A DNA stretch of 64,000 bases from Desulfonatronum thiodismutans (GTDB lineage: Bacteria > Desulfobacterota > Desulfovibrionia > Desulfovibrionales > Desulfonatronaceae). A program made the position numbers and the translations under genes. Below are positions 9,842 through 19,194 of this stretch, in pieces (positions within the stretch are counted from its first letter, which is position 1; each line of letters begins with the position of its first letter). Under the pieces are notes generated by a model. It was not told the DNA's origin. It did no database searches and saw nothing but the letters and a program-made list of their open reading frames with translations. The DNA is taken from contig NZ_JPIK01000005.1 of assembly GCF_000717475.1 (NCBI RefSeq), forward strand, positions 33,688 to 97,687. The letters run 5' to 3'.

Positions 9842-11137
9842 TCAACCGTTTAGCTCGGGAAACGGGGCCAGATCTTCCCCAATGAAGTCCATGCCTCGTG
9901 GAGGGTGGAGAATTTCCAGGCTGGTTGTCGAGTGGTCGAGCAGGGCCGAGGAGACGAGCAGGAGCTCCAGATATTTGGTGTTTTTGATGCGGACCATCCG
10001 CAGCTCTTCCGGCGAAACCGCCCCCAGGGTGTGGATTGTCGCGGCCAGAGCCAGGCGGTCAGTTGGTAAGTGCAAGGGGAGGGCGGCTTTTTCCGGGCTC
10101 AGGCCGGTCAGGGCGTTGATCGCGGTTTTTTCGCGGTCCATGGCCCGGGCCACCCGGTCCGTGGTCACGTCCGCGAATCCGATTCCCAGAGCGTTGCCCG
10201 TTGTGCCGGGGCTCAGGTCCCGGACGAAAATGCGTTTGATGCATGGCGTGGAGGTGAAGTCGCCCAGGATGTCCCGGTTGCGGCCGGTGACATTGGTGTC
10301 CATGCCGGTGCCGCTGACGTCCTTGCCGATCTCGTCCACCACGAGCACGTCCAGCTCATCAAAAGGCAGCTTGGGTGCCAGGCGCTTGGCCAGGGCCAAA
10401 AGCCGCGGCTCCTGCTCTGGAATTTCGTTTGGCGGCAGCAGGCGCAGGGTATGCAGGCGACCCAGGCCGTTTTCCACCAACCCGACCCCGCAAAGCAGAT
10501 TGCCGCGTTCCAGGATCACCCGGGCCGCGGCGTCGATCAGCGCGTACATCCCATGCACCGGAGCCAGGCCGTGCAGGAGCCGGGCTCCCTCGTCGTTGCC
10601 CAGGCCCACGGCCAGCATTTTCATCAGCCCGCTTTCCACCGGGGCCTTGAATTTGGTGTGTGCCTTGATCCGATTCACGACCACCAGGTGATCCGCCTCG
10701 GCGGCCTGGGCGTCTACGAGCACGGGCATACCTAGGTCGGAATCGCCCAGGCGGACTGTTCCCAGGCCGATGCGCAAAGGCGTGTCCATGGTCAGTTCCG
10801 AGATTCCCAGGTCGGCCAGGACTCGGGTCTGGCCCTCGGACGTGGCCCCGCCGTGGCTGCCCATGGCCGAAACGATGAACGGCCGGGCCCCCAGGCCGCG
10901 AAACAGGTCGCACAGGCTTCGGGCCACATGGGCCAGACGGTCGATGCCCCGGCTGCCCACGGCAATGGCCACGCTCTGCCCGGGTCGGACACATCGTTCC
11001 AGGCCGATGCGCGCGGCCTCTTCGGCCACGGTACGGGGCACGTCGTCCAGGGTTTCGTTTTCCAGTCGTTGTCTGACCAACGCCATGTCCGGCAGATGAA
11101 TTCGGGCCAGGAGGGCGGGCAGAGCCGAAGCGTTCAT
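9842..11137 (-). CDS. LarA-like (DUF2088) family protein, possible nickel-pincer isomerase relative
   Basis: A 431-residue protein with motifs that I associate with the lactate racemase N-terminal domain family: IAVGSRGIDRL, SAMGSHGGATSEGQ and NRIKAHTKFK followed by GLMKMLAVGLGN. True LarA binds a nickel-pincer nucleotide through a Lys and His residues; the conserved His and Lys in these motifs are compatible, but cofactor use here is unproven. I chose the ATG at 11137 because the upstream frame runs antiparallel inside the preceding thiolase gene and is not protein-like. It starts 10 bases after that gene stops, so it is the third gene of that operon. The substrate is unknown. Confidence 0.72.
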   Translation of the reverse strand: MNASALPALLARIHLPDMALVRQRLENETLDDVPRTVAEEAARIGLERCVRPGQSVAIAVGSRGIDRLAHVARSLCDLFRGLGARPFIVSAMGSHGGATSEGQTRVLADLGISELTMDTPLRIGLGTVRLGDSDLGMPVLVDAQAAEADHLVVVNRIKAHTKFKAPVESGLMKMLAVGLGNDEGARLLHGLAPVHGMYALIDAAARVILERGNLLCGVGLVENGLGRLHTLRLLPPNEIPEQEPRLLALAKRLAPKLPFDELDVLVVDEIGKDVSGTGMDTNVTGRNRDILGDFTSTPCIKRIFVRDLSPGTTGNALGIGFADVTTDRVARAMDREKTAINALTGLSPEKAALPLHLPTDRLALAATIHTLGAVSPEELRMVRIKNTKYLELLLVSSALLDHSTTSLEILHPPRGMDFIGEDLAPFPELNG

Positions 11138-11147
11138 GGTGTTCCGC

Positions 11148-12068
11148 TCAGGTACCCGGCGTATCGGATTCGGCGGCGACCATGGTCCTGATCCGGCAAA
11201 CTCCGCAGACCTCCGCGGAGGTGGGATAACCGCAAACAGTGCAGGGCGAGAGCGGGTCCTCCCGGTGCTCGGCCCAGGCGGCGAAAACCGGGCGTCCGTC
11301 GCGCAGGAAGTTCTCGTAAAACTGGACCTTGGCCCCATGCATGCGTTCTTCCAGGTTGGACCAAAGGTTCTTGTAGACCGGAAAGCTGGCCCTGCCGCTG
11401 TAGGGGCACCCGGCAATGACGTGGTCGATGCCGCGCAGAAAGCTGAAATTGGCGATTTCGAACTCGGTCAGCCGGTACATGGGCTTGACCTTGCGGGCAA
11501 AGCCGTCCGCGGCCGGCAGGACCGGGCCCTGGTCGCTGAGATAGGATGCGTCCCAGCGCACGGTGTTGGCGAACAGCCGACTGACCTCGTCGTCCAGGTT
11601 GTGGCCCGTGGCCAGTACGGAGAAGCCGTTTTCCAGGGCGAACTTGTTGAAGTAGTGGCGCTTGAGCTTGCCGCAGACCGAACAAATGGGCCGCTTGATC
11701 CGGGACTTGACCAGGGGAATGGCCAGCCCCTCCCGGCGCAGCTCGACGACCGCAAGCGGCAGACCCAGCTTGGCGAAAAAGCCTTCGCAAGCCGCCCGGG
11801 CGTCCGTGGAGGAGCCCGGAATGTCCAGATCCACGTGCAGCCCGTGGACGTCGTGGCCGAGTTCGTGGAGCAGCAAGGTCAGGGCCAGGGAGTCCTTGCC
11901 TCCGCTGACCGCCACCAGCACCCGGTCATCCGGGGCGATCATCTTATGGCGATGGATGGCCCGCTCCACCTGGGAGCGGACGAAAACCGGATAGCAGTCG
12001 GGACAGAACGCGGTATTGTGGCTGGGCAGGGCCACGGCCGCTAGGGCTTTGCATTTACGGCATTTCAT
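11148..12068 (-). CDS. TtuA/Ncs6-type tRNA thiolation enzyme (PP-loop ATPase)
   Basis: Adenylates a tRNA base and transfers sulfur to it. The 306-residue protein has an N-terminal zinc site (CRKC ... CPDC), the ATP-pyrophosphatase P-loop SGGKDSLAL, GHNLDDE, and a C-terminal zinc site (CTVC ... CGVC). Between them CSVC and the Cys in IAGCPYSG supply three Cys, as in TtuA enzymes that carry a [4Fe-4S] cluster. This fits the TtuA/Ncs6 group better than TtcA or TilS. The ubiquitin-like gene four bases upstream supports a TtuA-TtuB-like pair. The exact modified base (s2T54, s2U34 or another) cannot be read from the sequence. Confidence 0.85.
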   Translation of the reverse strand: MKCRKCKALAAVALPSHNTAFCPDCYPVFVRSQVERAIHRHKMIAPDDRVLVAVSGGKDSLALTLLLHELGHDVHGLHVDLDIPGSSTDARAACEGFFAKLGLPLAVVELRREGLAIPLVKSRIKRPICSVCGKLKRHYFNKFALENGFSVLATGHNLDDEVSRLFANTVRWDASYLSDQGPVLPAADGFARKVKPMYRLTEFEIANFSFLRGIDHVIAGCPYSGRASFPVYKNLWSNLEERMHGAKVQFYENFLRDGRPVFAAWAEHREDPLSPCTVCGYPTSAEVCGVCRIRTMVAAESDTPGT

Positions 12069-12072
12069 GGGG

Positions 12073-12270
12073 TCATCCTCGGGAAGCGACGGTCCGGACG
12101 ACGATTTCGTCGCCGATGTTCAGGCGGCGATCCGGCGTGAGCAACTCGCCGTCGCGGATGACCAGCGCGGAGTTGACGCCCAGTCCCAGTTCGCGCAGCA
12201 GCTTGAGCGCCGTGCAGGCCTTGGGCAGCCGTAGTTCCCGGCCCTGGGGTTCCAATCGTACATGAATCAT
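12073..12270 (-). CDS. ThiS/MoaD-family ubiquitin-like sulfur carrier
   Basis: Beta-grasp protein of 65 residues that probably carries sulfur as a C-terminal thiocarboxylate for the adjacent TtuA-like enzyme. The pattern ALVIRDGELL ... LNIGDEIVV is typical of the family. The C-terminus is ASRG, not the expected Gly-Gly, and I checked the codons (GCT TCC CGA GGA TGA). I chose the ATG at 12270 because GAGGTGAG lies just upstream; the longer frame adds unrelated residues. It is the first gene of a three-gene operon. Confidence 0.78.
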   Translation of the reverse strand: MIHVRLEPQGRELRLPKACTALKLLRELGLGVNSALVIRDGELLTPDRRLNIGDEIVVRTVASRG

Positions 12271-12758
12271 ATTCTCACCTCGACAAAAAGATCGTCTTTG
12301 TCTATCCGTGAACCCGTGTAAACTCAACCGCGTCGCCGTGGCGACAAGTTGGAAGACTCTTGGCCTTGAGCCCCAAATGTCGAAATCGGGATCGGTATCG
12401 ATATTGAAAAAGCAATGCACTACCCTGTGATAACGTCATCTTCTTGGGCATGACGTTCGACTTGGATTTCGATTCAGATAGCAGGTAAGGATCGAGAACA
12501 AATCTGCTCTGCCCAGACGAATATTCGCGGTTGAGTGTCGTGACCGTTCCGTGTATGGTTGAAGAGATTTATGGTAGTTTTCGGACTGATCGGACGCCTG
12601 TCTTCCCGTCCGGCACGGCGGCTCCGGTCGCTGAATACGAGGGCCGTCGGGCGGGAGCACGATGGCTGATTGAAAATACGCCGAACATACCGCAACCCCG
12701 TCGCATTTCATCGCTGAAGCCGTGAAAGCTGGATGCGTCCTATCCCAAGGAGGGCACT
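12271..12758. other. Gene-free divergent intergenic region
   Basis: About 490 bases between the minus-strand sulfur-carrier operon and the plus-strand response regulator. It should hold promoters for both. I see no convincing -35/-10 pair; a partial sigma-54-like motif for the minus strand lies near 12407-12424. A stretch near 12377-12405 contains repeated GATCG/ATCGAT-type words that look like a degraded simple repeat. No RNA gene was recognised. Confidence 0.5.
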
Positions 12759-13169
12759 ATGGCTAAAGGAAAAATTCTCGTCGTCGACGATGAGCACCAC
12801 ATTCGGTTGTTGTACCAGGAAGAACTCCAGATGGAGGACTACGACGTCGTCACCTCGGACGGCTCGGAAAACATTCTGGAGGTGCTGTCCCGGGAAAAAC
12901 CCCAGGTGGTGGTCCTGGACATCAAGCTGGAGGGCAATCGCTCGGGCTTGGATCTGCTTCAGGAGATTCGCGGCCAGGATCAATCCATTCCGGTTATTCT
13001 CTGCACGGCCTACGATAGCTTCCAACACGACCTGAAATCCATCGCCGCCGACTTCTACGTGGTCAAGTCCGTGGACCTGACCGAGTTGAAGAGCAAGGTG
13101 GAACAGGCCTTGAAAAAGGCCGAAAAGCAGAGCAGCGGTTCCGGCGAGAACCAACCGTCCTATTTCTGA
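12759..13169 (+). CDS. Single-domain response regulator (CheY-like receiver)
   Basis: A receiver domain of about 120 residues plus a polar tail, 136 residues in all. The acidic pair is in VVDDE, the phosphorylated Asp in VVLDIKLEG, the conserved Thr in ILCTAY and the Lys in VVKSVD. No output domain is present, so it acts by protein interaction or as a phosphorelay member. A ribosome site (AAGGAGG) lies upstream of the ATG. No kinase is adjacent, so its partner is unknown. Confidence 0.92.
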   Translation: MAKGKILVVDDEHHIRLLYQEELQMEDYDVVTSDGSENILEVLSREKPQVVVLDIKLEGNRSGLDLLQEIRGQDQSIPVILCTAYDSFQHDLKSIAADFYVVKSVDLTELKSKVEQALKKAEKQSSGSGENQPSYF

Positions 13170-13194
13170 TCATTGATAAGCATCGTTTGAGCGC

Positions 13195-13235
13195 AAAAAA
13201 AAAGCCGGGCCTCGCAAAAGGTCCGGCTTTTTTTT
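13195..13235. terminator. Bidirectional terminator
   Basis: Stem AAAGCCGGGCC / GGTCCGGCTTT with an 8-base loop, preceded by an A run and followed by a T run, so it can end transcription of the plus-strand response regulator and the minus-strand mltG alike. Confidence 0.88.
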
Positions 13236-13270
13236 CGGCGACGCAAGAGTCGGAAGTTTTCAATGGACTG

Positions 13271-14377
13271 CTATCTGCCCTGGCCGCGGCGAAATTGCCG
13301 AACGGCCCGGTTGTGCTCCTCCAGGGTGCGGCTGAAGGTGTGCGAGCCGTCGTTGTTGGAAACGAAGTAGATCAGGTTGTGTTCTTCGGGCTGGAGCGCG
13401 GCCCGCAGCGAGGCCAGGCCGGGAGAAGCGATGGGCCCCGGCGGCAGCCCCGCGTGCATGTAGGTGTTGTAGAGATTGCTCGGGTCGTCCAGGTGCCTTC
13501 TGAACAGCGGCCCGGAAAAGTCCGGCCCCAGGCCGTAGATGGTCGTGGGGTCGCATTGCAGGCGCATGCCGATGCGCAGCCGGTTGGCGAAAACCCCGGC
13601 CACCCGTTCGCGCTCCTCGGCCAATCCGGTTTCCTTTTCCACCAAGGAGGCCAGAATTACCAGGTCCCGCACCGTTTCCGGGTCGGGACGGCCTTTTGGC
13701 CAGAGGTGCTGATCCGTGGCCCTTCGGAACATCTCCAGCATCATTTCCACGATGGGCCGGGCGTCCTGGTTTCGAGGCCGAGGAAGAAAATAGGTTTCAG
13801 GGAACAGGAAGCCTTCGGCGTGGTCAGCGGGGATGTCGAACCGGCGCAGCAGTTCCGGGTCCGATACGGCCTGGGCGAAGTTTTCGAAGCTGGCCAACCC
13901 GGATTCCTCCACGATCCGTCCGGTCTGCCACCAGGTCAGGCCCTCGGGGATCCGCAACCGGTGCAGGTGGACCCGGCCGGAGGTCAGGACGCCCAGAACC
14001 TGGCGAGGCGTCCAGCCGGTGTTCAACTCGAATTCACCCGCCTGGACCGACGCGCCGAGCCCCATGAGCTGCGCGTAAAAGCGAAACCGTTGCCCGCTGG
14101 AAACGATGTTTTCCCGCTCCAGGAGCCCGCTGATTCGAACCATGGACATGCCCGGGACGATGTCCACCAGGCGGGTTTCCCCCGGCTGCTCCGGCGGAAC
14201 ATGCAGGAATCGGTAAGCGTCCCAGGCCGCCGCGCCGCCGACAAGCAGCAGGACGACCAATAAAAAAAGAAAAGCCTTGCGCAACCGGCCCCCGGGTTTG
14301 CCGACAGGCGTTGCGACCTGGAGGTCCGGACCGGGCTGCTCGGCTTTAAAATCGGGATTCGGGCGATCAACCGTCAC
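13271..14377 (-). CDS. mltG: Endolytic murein transglycosylase MltG
   Basis: Inner-membrane lytic transglycosylase that cuts nascent glycan strands and sets their length. 368 residues: proline-rich cytoplasmic N-terminus, one TM segment (about 35-55, [16 protein letters not shown]), a LysM-like region, and the YceG domain. The catalytic Glu is in [15 protein letters not shown], and [14 protein letters not shown] is the family signature. Its start overlaps the end of the ADTH synthase gene by 11 bases, so it is coupled to it. Confidence 0.94.
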   Translation of the reverse strand: MTVDRPNPDFKAEQPGPDLQVATPVGKPGGRLRKAFLFLLVVLLLVGGAAAWDAYRFLHVPPEQPGETRLVDIVPGMSMVRISGLLERENIVSSGQRFRFYAQLMGLGASVQAGEFELNTGWTPRQVLGVLTSGRVHLHRLRIPEGLTWWQTGRIVEESGLASFENFAQAVSDPELLRRFDIPADHAEGFLFPETYFLPRPRNQDARPIVEMMLEMFRRATDQHLWPKGRPDPETVRDLVILASLVEKETGLAEERERVAGVFANRLRIGMRLQCDPTTIYGLGPDFSGPLFRRHLDDPSNLYNTYMHAGLPPGPIASPGLASLRAALQPEEHNLIYFVSNNDGSHTFSRTLEEHNRAVRQFRRGQGR

Positions 14378-15170
14378 GGGCCAGCACCTCCATGGCCTGG
14401 TCCACGCTCAGATCGTCGTGGACGATGCCGTGCATGGCCCTGAGCAGGGATTTCGGATTTTCAGCCTGAAAGATATTCCGGCCTATGGATAGTCCGGCTC
14501 CTCCAGCCTTGATGGAGTCGGAAACGACCTGGAGCACGTCGCGAACACTGTTCATCTTCGGCCCCCCGGCAATGACCACGGGTACGCAGCAGGCGTCGAC
14601 CACCTGCTGGAAGGTGTCCATATCCCCTGTATACGGCACCTTGACCAGATCCGCGCCCAACTCCACGCCCACCCTGGCGCAATGGGCCACCACTTCCGGG
14701 TCATACTCGTTGGGCACCTTTGGCCCCCTGGCGTACATCATGGCCAACATGGGCATGCCCCAGGAGGCCGCGGCGGCGCTGACCCGGCCCATGTCCTCCA
14801 GCATCTCCCGCTCGTTCTCGTCGCCCAGATTGACGTGCACGGACACCCCGTCCGCGCCCAGGCGCAGAGCTTCCTCCACCGAGGCCACCAGGGTCTTTGC
14901 GTTGGGGAAGGGGGAGAGGGAGGTGCTGGCCGAGAGGTGAATGATCAGCCCGATGTCCGGCCCGCTGCCTCGGTGCCCGCAGCGCACCAACCCTTTGTGC
15001 ATGACCACGGCGTTGGCCCCGCCCCCCGCGATCTGGCTCAGGGTCCGGCGCATGTCGGTCAGGCCCGACAACGGCCCCACGGTCACGCCGTGATCCAAGG
15101 GCACGATGATGGCCCGCCGGGTATCGCGATTCAGAATCCGTTCCAGTCTGATCTGTTTTCCAAGATGCAT
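14367..15170 (-). CDS. 2-amino-3,7-dideoxy-D-threo-hept-6-ulosonate (ADTH) synthase, class I aldolase family
   Basis: FbaB/DhnA-type aldolase of 267 residues. In archaea and many sulfate reducers this family starts an alternative route to 3-dehydroquinate, replacing DAHP synthase. Motifs: [11 protein letters not shown] at the N-terminus, [18 protein letters not shown], a Schiff-base Lys candidate in [11 protein letters not shown], and VIAGGPKM. An ordinary class I fructose-bisphosphate aldolase is the alternative; the close family resemblance to the Desulfovibrio protein makes the aromatic role more likely. The partner dehydroquinate synthase II gene is not in the window. It overlaps mltG. 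Confidence 0.8.
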   Translation of the reverse strand: MHLGKQIRLERILNRDTRRAIIVPLDHGVTVGPLSGLTDMRRTLSQIAGGGANAVVMHKGLVRCGHRGSGPDIGLIIHLSASTSLSPFPNAKTLVASVEEALRLGADGVSVHVNLGDENEREMLEDMGRVSAAAASWGMPMLAMMYARGPKVPNEYDPEVVAHCARVGVELGADLVKVPYTGDMDTFQQVVDACCVPVVIAGGPKMNSVRDVLQVVSDSIKAGGAGLSIGRNIFQAENPKSLLRAMHGIVHDDLSVDQAMEVLARDG

Positions 15171-15365
15171 GGCGCTGACTCCTGTGAGGGCGGTTGAAAG
15201 GGCGGAAACCCGGAATAATCCGTTGAAGGGATGATCTAGCCAGGAGTGGTTCCAAAAATCAAGCGCAAAGGCGCGCTCATTGCGTCAGGCGATCAATCCG
15301 TCGACTCCCGGATGCAAGGCTGAACATGAAGCGGGCAAATCCGGAAGATAAAAAAAGATCCAATC

Positions 15366-15394
15366 TTGCTTTGCGTCCGCGCCCGGCCTATCGT
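15366..15394 (+). promoter_or_regulatory. Possible sigma-70 promoter for the nitroreductase gene
   Basis: TTGCTT and TATCGT separated by 17 bases, ending about 50 bases before the start codon. Four of six bases match each consensus hexamer, so it is plausible only. Confidence 0.35.
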
Positions 15395-15443
15395 TTCCGC
15401 ACCCATGAACCATAATGACCCAAAGCAGTGAGAGGTTCCTTGC

Positions 15444-16046
15444 ATGCTGGACAACGAAACCCTGCGTACCATCGCGGCCCGCCGCAGCATCCGGCTCTTC
15501 ACGGACCGGGAGGTCAGCGACGAAACCGTCCACGCGGTCCTGACCGCTGCCAACCAGGCCCCTTCGGCGCATAACGAGCAATCCTGGCGTTTCATCGTGC
15601 TTCGCGGGGACAAGAAGATGGAGCTGGCCCGGCTGACCACGGAACGAGCCGCCGACTTTCCCAAGCCTTCGTCCTCCCTGCTGCGCATGGCGGCCCGGAG
15701 CATCACCAGCGCGCCCATCGTGGTGGCCGTGGTGAACACCGGCAACCTGATCGCCCGGGGCGAGAAGCTGTTCAAGCTGGACATTTCGGAAGCGCGCGAC
15801 TTCTTCCGGACCATGGAAATCCAAAGCTCCGCCGCGGCGGTGCAGAACCTGCTCCTGGCGGCCACTTCGCTGGGCTTGGGCTCGGTCTGGCTGGGGATAC
15901 TCTTCCTGATCAAGGAGGACGTGCGTCGGTTCCTGGGCGAGCCCGAGGGTGAATTCATGGCCGTCATTCCCCTGGGCTACACGGAACGCACGATCAAGGG
16001 GCCGAACAAAGTCCCAGCGCAAGAGGTCACGCGGCATCTCGCCTGA
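15444..16046 (+). CDS. Nitroreductase-family FMN flavoprotein
   Basis: A 200-residue member of the NAD(P)H-dependent nitroreductase fold. The FMN-binding RRSIRLFTDREVS motif is at the N-terminus, followed by APSAHNEQSWRF, and the C-terminal half has AATSLGLGSVWLG. Such enzymes reduce nitro compounds, quinones or flavins, and the physiological substrate cannot be told from sequence. GAGAGG precedes the ATG at a suitable distance. It is a single gene between two minus-strand units. Confidence 0.9.
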   Translation: MLDNETLRTIAARRSIRLFTDREVSDETVHAVLTAANQAPSAHNEQSWRFIVLRGDKKMELARLTTERAADFPKPSSSLLRMAARSITSAPIVVAVVNTGNLIARGEKLFKLDISEARDFFRTMEIQSSAAAVQNLLLAATSLGLGSVWLGILFLIKEDVRRFLGEPEGEFMAVIPLGYTERTIKGPNKVPAQEVTRHLA

Positions 16047-16112
16047 GAAAACGGAGTACGTGGGTGAAGGAGTACCTCCTTCATGCATTCCGCCGTCCGC
16101 CGGTTTTGATCG

Positions 16113-17564
16113 CTATGCCTTCCAAAAGGCCGGCAGCAGGAAGATGATCACGGCGTAGAGTTCCAGCCGCCCCAGGAGCATGCCCCAGGCGAGCAGCCAT
16201 TTGGCGGCGGCGGGCAGGTGGGCGAAGTTCTGCGCCGGGCCCACGCCGCCGAAGCCCGGGCCGATGTTGCCCATGGCCGCGATGGCCGCGCTGAAGGCCG
16301 TGATCAGGTCCAGGCCCATGGCGGCCAGCATCAGGGACAGAACCAAGTACAGAGCCGCGAACAGCCCCAGAAACCCCCAGACCCCGCTGATCACGCTTTC
16401 CTCCACGGGCTTGCCGCTCATCTTGACCTGGACCACGGCCTGGGGATGGATGACCCGAAAGCCTTCCCTGTACATATGTTTGGCCGCCAGAAGAAGCCGC
16501 ATGCACTTCACGCCTCCGGCAGTGGACCCGGCGCATCCGCCGATGAACATGGTCAGGAAAAGGACGGCCACTGCCAGAGGCGGCCAGAGGGCGAAGTCCG
16601 CTGTGGCGTAGCCGGTGGTGGTGATGATGGAGACCAGGTTGAAGGCGCTGTACAGGAAGGCCTCGCCGAGGGTTTCGTACGACCGGTTCGCCCAAAGAGT
16701 CAGGGCGATCACGGTGACGGTCCCCAGCACGAGCAGCGTGAAAAACCGGACCTCGGAATTGCGCCACAAGGCCAGGGGGCGTCCGCGCAGGGCCTGATAG
16801 TGCAGGGCGAAATTGATCGCGCCCAGGAACATGAACACCGTGACCACCAACTGCAGATAGACGCTCTGGTAGTGGCCCATGGACAGGTTTTTGGTGGAGT
16901 AGCCGCCCGTGGCAATGGTGGCGAACATATGGCACAGGGCGTCAAAGAGGTTCATCCCGCCCAGCAGCAACAGAACCACCAGCACGGTGGAAAACAGCAG
17001 GTAGACCTTCCACAGGGACAAGGCCGCGGCCCGGACCCGTGGCTTGATCCGGTCCTGTCTGCCCCCGGAAAATTCGGCCCGGTAGAGATGCATGCCGCCC
17101 ACCCCGAGAATAGGCAGGACGGCAACGGACAGCACGATGATGCCCATGCCGCCGATCCACTGGGTCATGCTCCGCCAGAACAGCAGGCCCGGAGCCACGG
17201 CCTCGATGTCCGTGAGCACCGAGGAGCCCGTGGTGGTGAAGCCGGAGACCGACTCGAAAAAAGCGTCCGCGAAGGTGTCGAACATTCCGCCGAGATAAAA
17301 GGGCAGGGCCCCGACCAGCCCGGCGCTGACCCAGCACAGGGCCACCACGGCCATGGCCTCCCGGCTGGTCACGATTTCCGGGGCGTGCTTGCGCCAAACC
17401 AGGTACAGGGCTCCCCCCCCGAGGCTGACCGAGACCATGGAGAACAGCAGGGGCGTGACGCCCGCGTCTCCGTAATACAACGAACAGGCCAGGGCCGGAA
17501 TCATAAGCAGACCCACGGCGGCGATGATCGCGCCGGTGTAGGAGAAGATGCCTCGCCAGTGCAT
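16113..17564 (-). CDS. trkH: Trk potassium uptake protein, membrane subunit TrkH
   Basis: Potassium-translocating subunit of the Trk system, 483 residues with about 10-12 membrane segments and four pore-loop repeats: SVSGFTTTGSSV, MFATIATGGYSTKN, ITTTGYATAD and AMGNIGPGFG give the selectivity-filter Gly residues. It lies 21 bases after trkA in the same direction, so one transcript is likely. In this pair TrkA gates the channel by nucleotide binding. Confidence 0.96.
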   Translation of the reverse strand: MHWRGIFSYTGAIIAAVGLLMIPALACSLYYGDAGVTPLLFSMVSVSLGGGALYLVWRKHAPEIVTSREAMAVVALCWVSAGLVGALPFYLGGMFDTFADAFFESVSGFTTTGSSVLTDIEAVAPGLLFWRSMTQWIGGMGIIVLSVAVLPILGVGGMHLYRAEFSGGRQDRIKPRVRAAALSLWKVYLLFSTVLVVLLLLGGMNLFDALCHMFATIATGGYSTKNLSMGHYQSVYLQLVVTVFMFLGAINFALHYQALRGRPLALWRNSEVRFFTLLVLGTVTVIALTLWANRSYETLGEAFLYSAFNLVSIITTTGYATADFALWPPLAVAVLFLTMFIGGCAGSTAGGVKCMRLLLAAKHMYREGFRVIHPQAVVQVKMSGKPVEESVISGVWGFLGLFAALYLVLSLMLAAMGLDLITAFSAAIAAMGNIGPGFGGVGPAQNFAHLPAAAKWLLAWGMLLGRLELYAVIIFLLPAFWKA

Positions 17565-17585
17565 GAAGTCGCCTCGCGTCGTGGA

Positions 17586-18950
17586 TCAGATGTATTCCAG
17601 TTTGACGGCCAATGCCCGTTCCACCTTGGAGATGTTCGCCCGGATGGAGAGGATCACGATTCTGTCGCCGGGCCGGATCACGCTGTCCCCGTCCGGAATG
17701 ATCACCTCTTCGCCGCGAATCACGCAGAGGATCAGCGCGCCCTTGGGAAACCGCAGATCCTTGATCGGCTTGTGCACGATGGGCGACTTCTCCTGGGCCA
17801 CGGCTTCCAGGGCCTCGGCCTCCTCGCCGCGGATGAAGACCGAGGAAATGACCTTGCCTCGGCGGACATGGCGAAAAATGGTGTGGACCGCGGAAATCCG
17901 GGGACTGATCACGTTTTCCAGGCCGATGGCCCGGACCAGGGGAATGTAGGCGAACTTGTTGATCCTGGTGATGGTTTTGGCCGCGCCCAGCCGTTTGGCC
18001 AGCAGGGAAAGCAGGACGTTGGTCTCTTCGCCGCCGGTCAGGGCGATGAAGGCGTCGATTTCCCGGATGCCCTCCTCCTGAAGCAGATCCCCGTCCGAGC
18101 CGTCGCCGTGGAGCACGATGGTCTTGTCCAGTTCCCCGGCCAGCTTTTCACAGCGTTGCGGGTCGCGTTCGATGAGCTTGACGGACAGGCCTTTGCGTTC
18201 CAGGGCTTTGGCGGCCAAGAGCCCCACGCTGCCTCCGCCGACGATCATGGCGTTGCGGATCTTTGTCGTGCAAGGGGAAAACAGGGGCAGGACGCGTTCG
18301 ACCCGGTCGCCGCCGCAGATGAAGTAGACCACGTCTTCCCTGCGCAAGGCGTCCGGCCCGGTGGGGATCAGCAGTCTCTCGTCGCGGACGATGGCCGCGA
18401 CGATGAACCGGTCGTCCCGGTAGCGGTCCGGGATGTCCATCAGCCGCACGCCGATCAACGGGCTGTCCGGACAGACCCGCACCCCGATCAGTTTGACCCG
18501 GCCCCCGGCAAAGTGGTTGACCTCCATGGCTCCGGGAATCTCCAGCATCCGTTCCAGAGCCAGGACCACTTCCTGATCCGGATTGATCACGTGGGCGATG
18601 TTCAGGATTTCCCGAGTCAGGGTGGATTTGTAGTGCAGGTACTCCTGGTTGCGGATCCGGGCCAGCTTGGTCAGTTCCGGGGCCAGGGATCGGGCGAACA
18701 GGCAGGCCGTGAGGTTGGTTTCATCGCTGTCCGTGACCGCCAGCAGCAGCTTGGCCTCCTGGATCCCGGCCTGCTCCAGAAGCACCGGGCTGCTCCCGGA
18801 CCCCAGAATGGTCTGCACGTCCAGATGATCGTTGATCCGCCTGAGAGCCTCCGGGCTCTTGTCGATGACCACCACGTCCTTGTGCTCCAGCGAAAGACGC
18901 TGAGCCACGTGAAACCCGATCTCCCCGGCCCCGATGATCACGATGCGCAT
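17586..18950 (-). CDS. trkA: Trk potassium uptake regulatory subunit TrkA
   Basis: Cytoplasmic NAD(H)/ATP-binding gating subunit for TrkH. 454 residues in two tandem halves, each with RCK_N then RCK_C. The first Rossmann motif is IIGAGEIGFHVA at the N-terminus and the second IVGGGSVGLLAAKALE near residue 235. The full-length double form is typical of proteobacterial TrkA. It precedes trkH by 21 bases. Confidence 0.96.
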   Translation of the reverse strand: MRIVIIGAGEIGFHVAQRLSLEHKDVVVIDKSPEALRRINDHLDVQTILGSGSSPVLLEQAGIQEAKLLLAVTDSDETNLTACLFARSLAPELTKLARIRNQEYLHYKSTLTREILNIAHVINPDQEVVLALERMLEIPGAMEVNHFAGGRVKLIGVRVCPDSPLIGVRLMDIPDRYRDDRFIVAAIVRDERLLIPTGPDALRREDVVYFICGGDRVERVLPLFSPCTTKIRNAMIVGGGSVGLLAAKALERKGLSVKLIERDPQRCEKLAGELDKTIVLHGDGSDGDLLQEEGIREIDAFIALTGGEETNVLLSLLAKRLGAAKTITRINKFAYIPLVRAIGLENVISPRISAVHTIFRHVRRGKVISSVFIRGEEAEALEAVAQEKSPIVHKPIKDLRFPKGALILCVIRGEEVIIPDGDSVIRPGDRIVILSIRANISKVERALAVKLEYI

Positions 18951-19194
18951 GCGGCGGATGCTCCTTGTGGAAATTGTCGGTCCGTTTCGCGAACCTTCCC
19001 GGTGGGTTCCATAGGCCCGGCAAGACCTTCAGGCAAGAAAACTTTGCCAGGGACAAATCGGCGTTTTCTTGATGTTTGGATGGGGTTTTGACACAAGCCG
19101 TTTGGCGTTGCTCACGGAACCATGGCAGGGGGTTGCCGGAAACGCAAAAAAAGACCTGACCCTCGTCCAGTCCCCATCCTGGGGCGATTATGGC

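Noticed and set aside
12377-12405. GATCG/ATCGAT-type words shared with 47181-47212
   Set aside because: Short and degenerate; could be decayed simple repeats, not enough to define an element.
12407-12424. A sigma-54-like motif on the minus strand upstream of the sulfur-carrier operon
   Set aside because: GG and GC have the right spacing and TTGCT matches, but the -24 half is poor (AGGGTAG), so it may be chance.
16218-19091. A 957-codon open frame on the plus strand opposite trkA and trkH
   Set aside because: It is antisense to two well-supported genes and its composition (Gln, His, Gly, Asp, Arg rich) is what the reverse strand of GC-rich codons gives.
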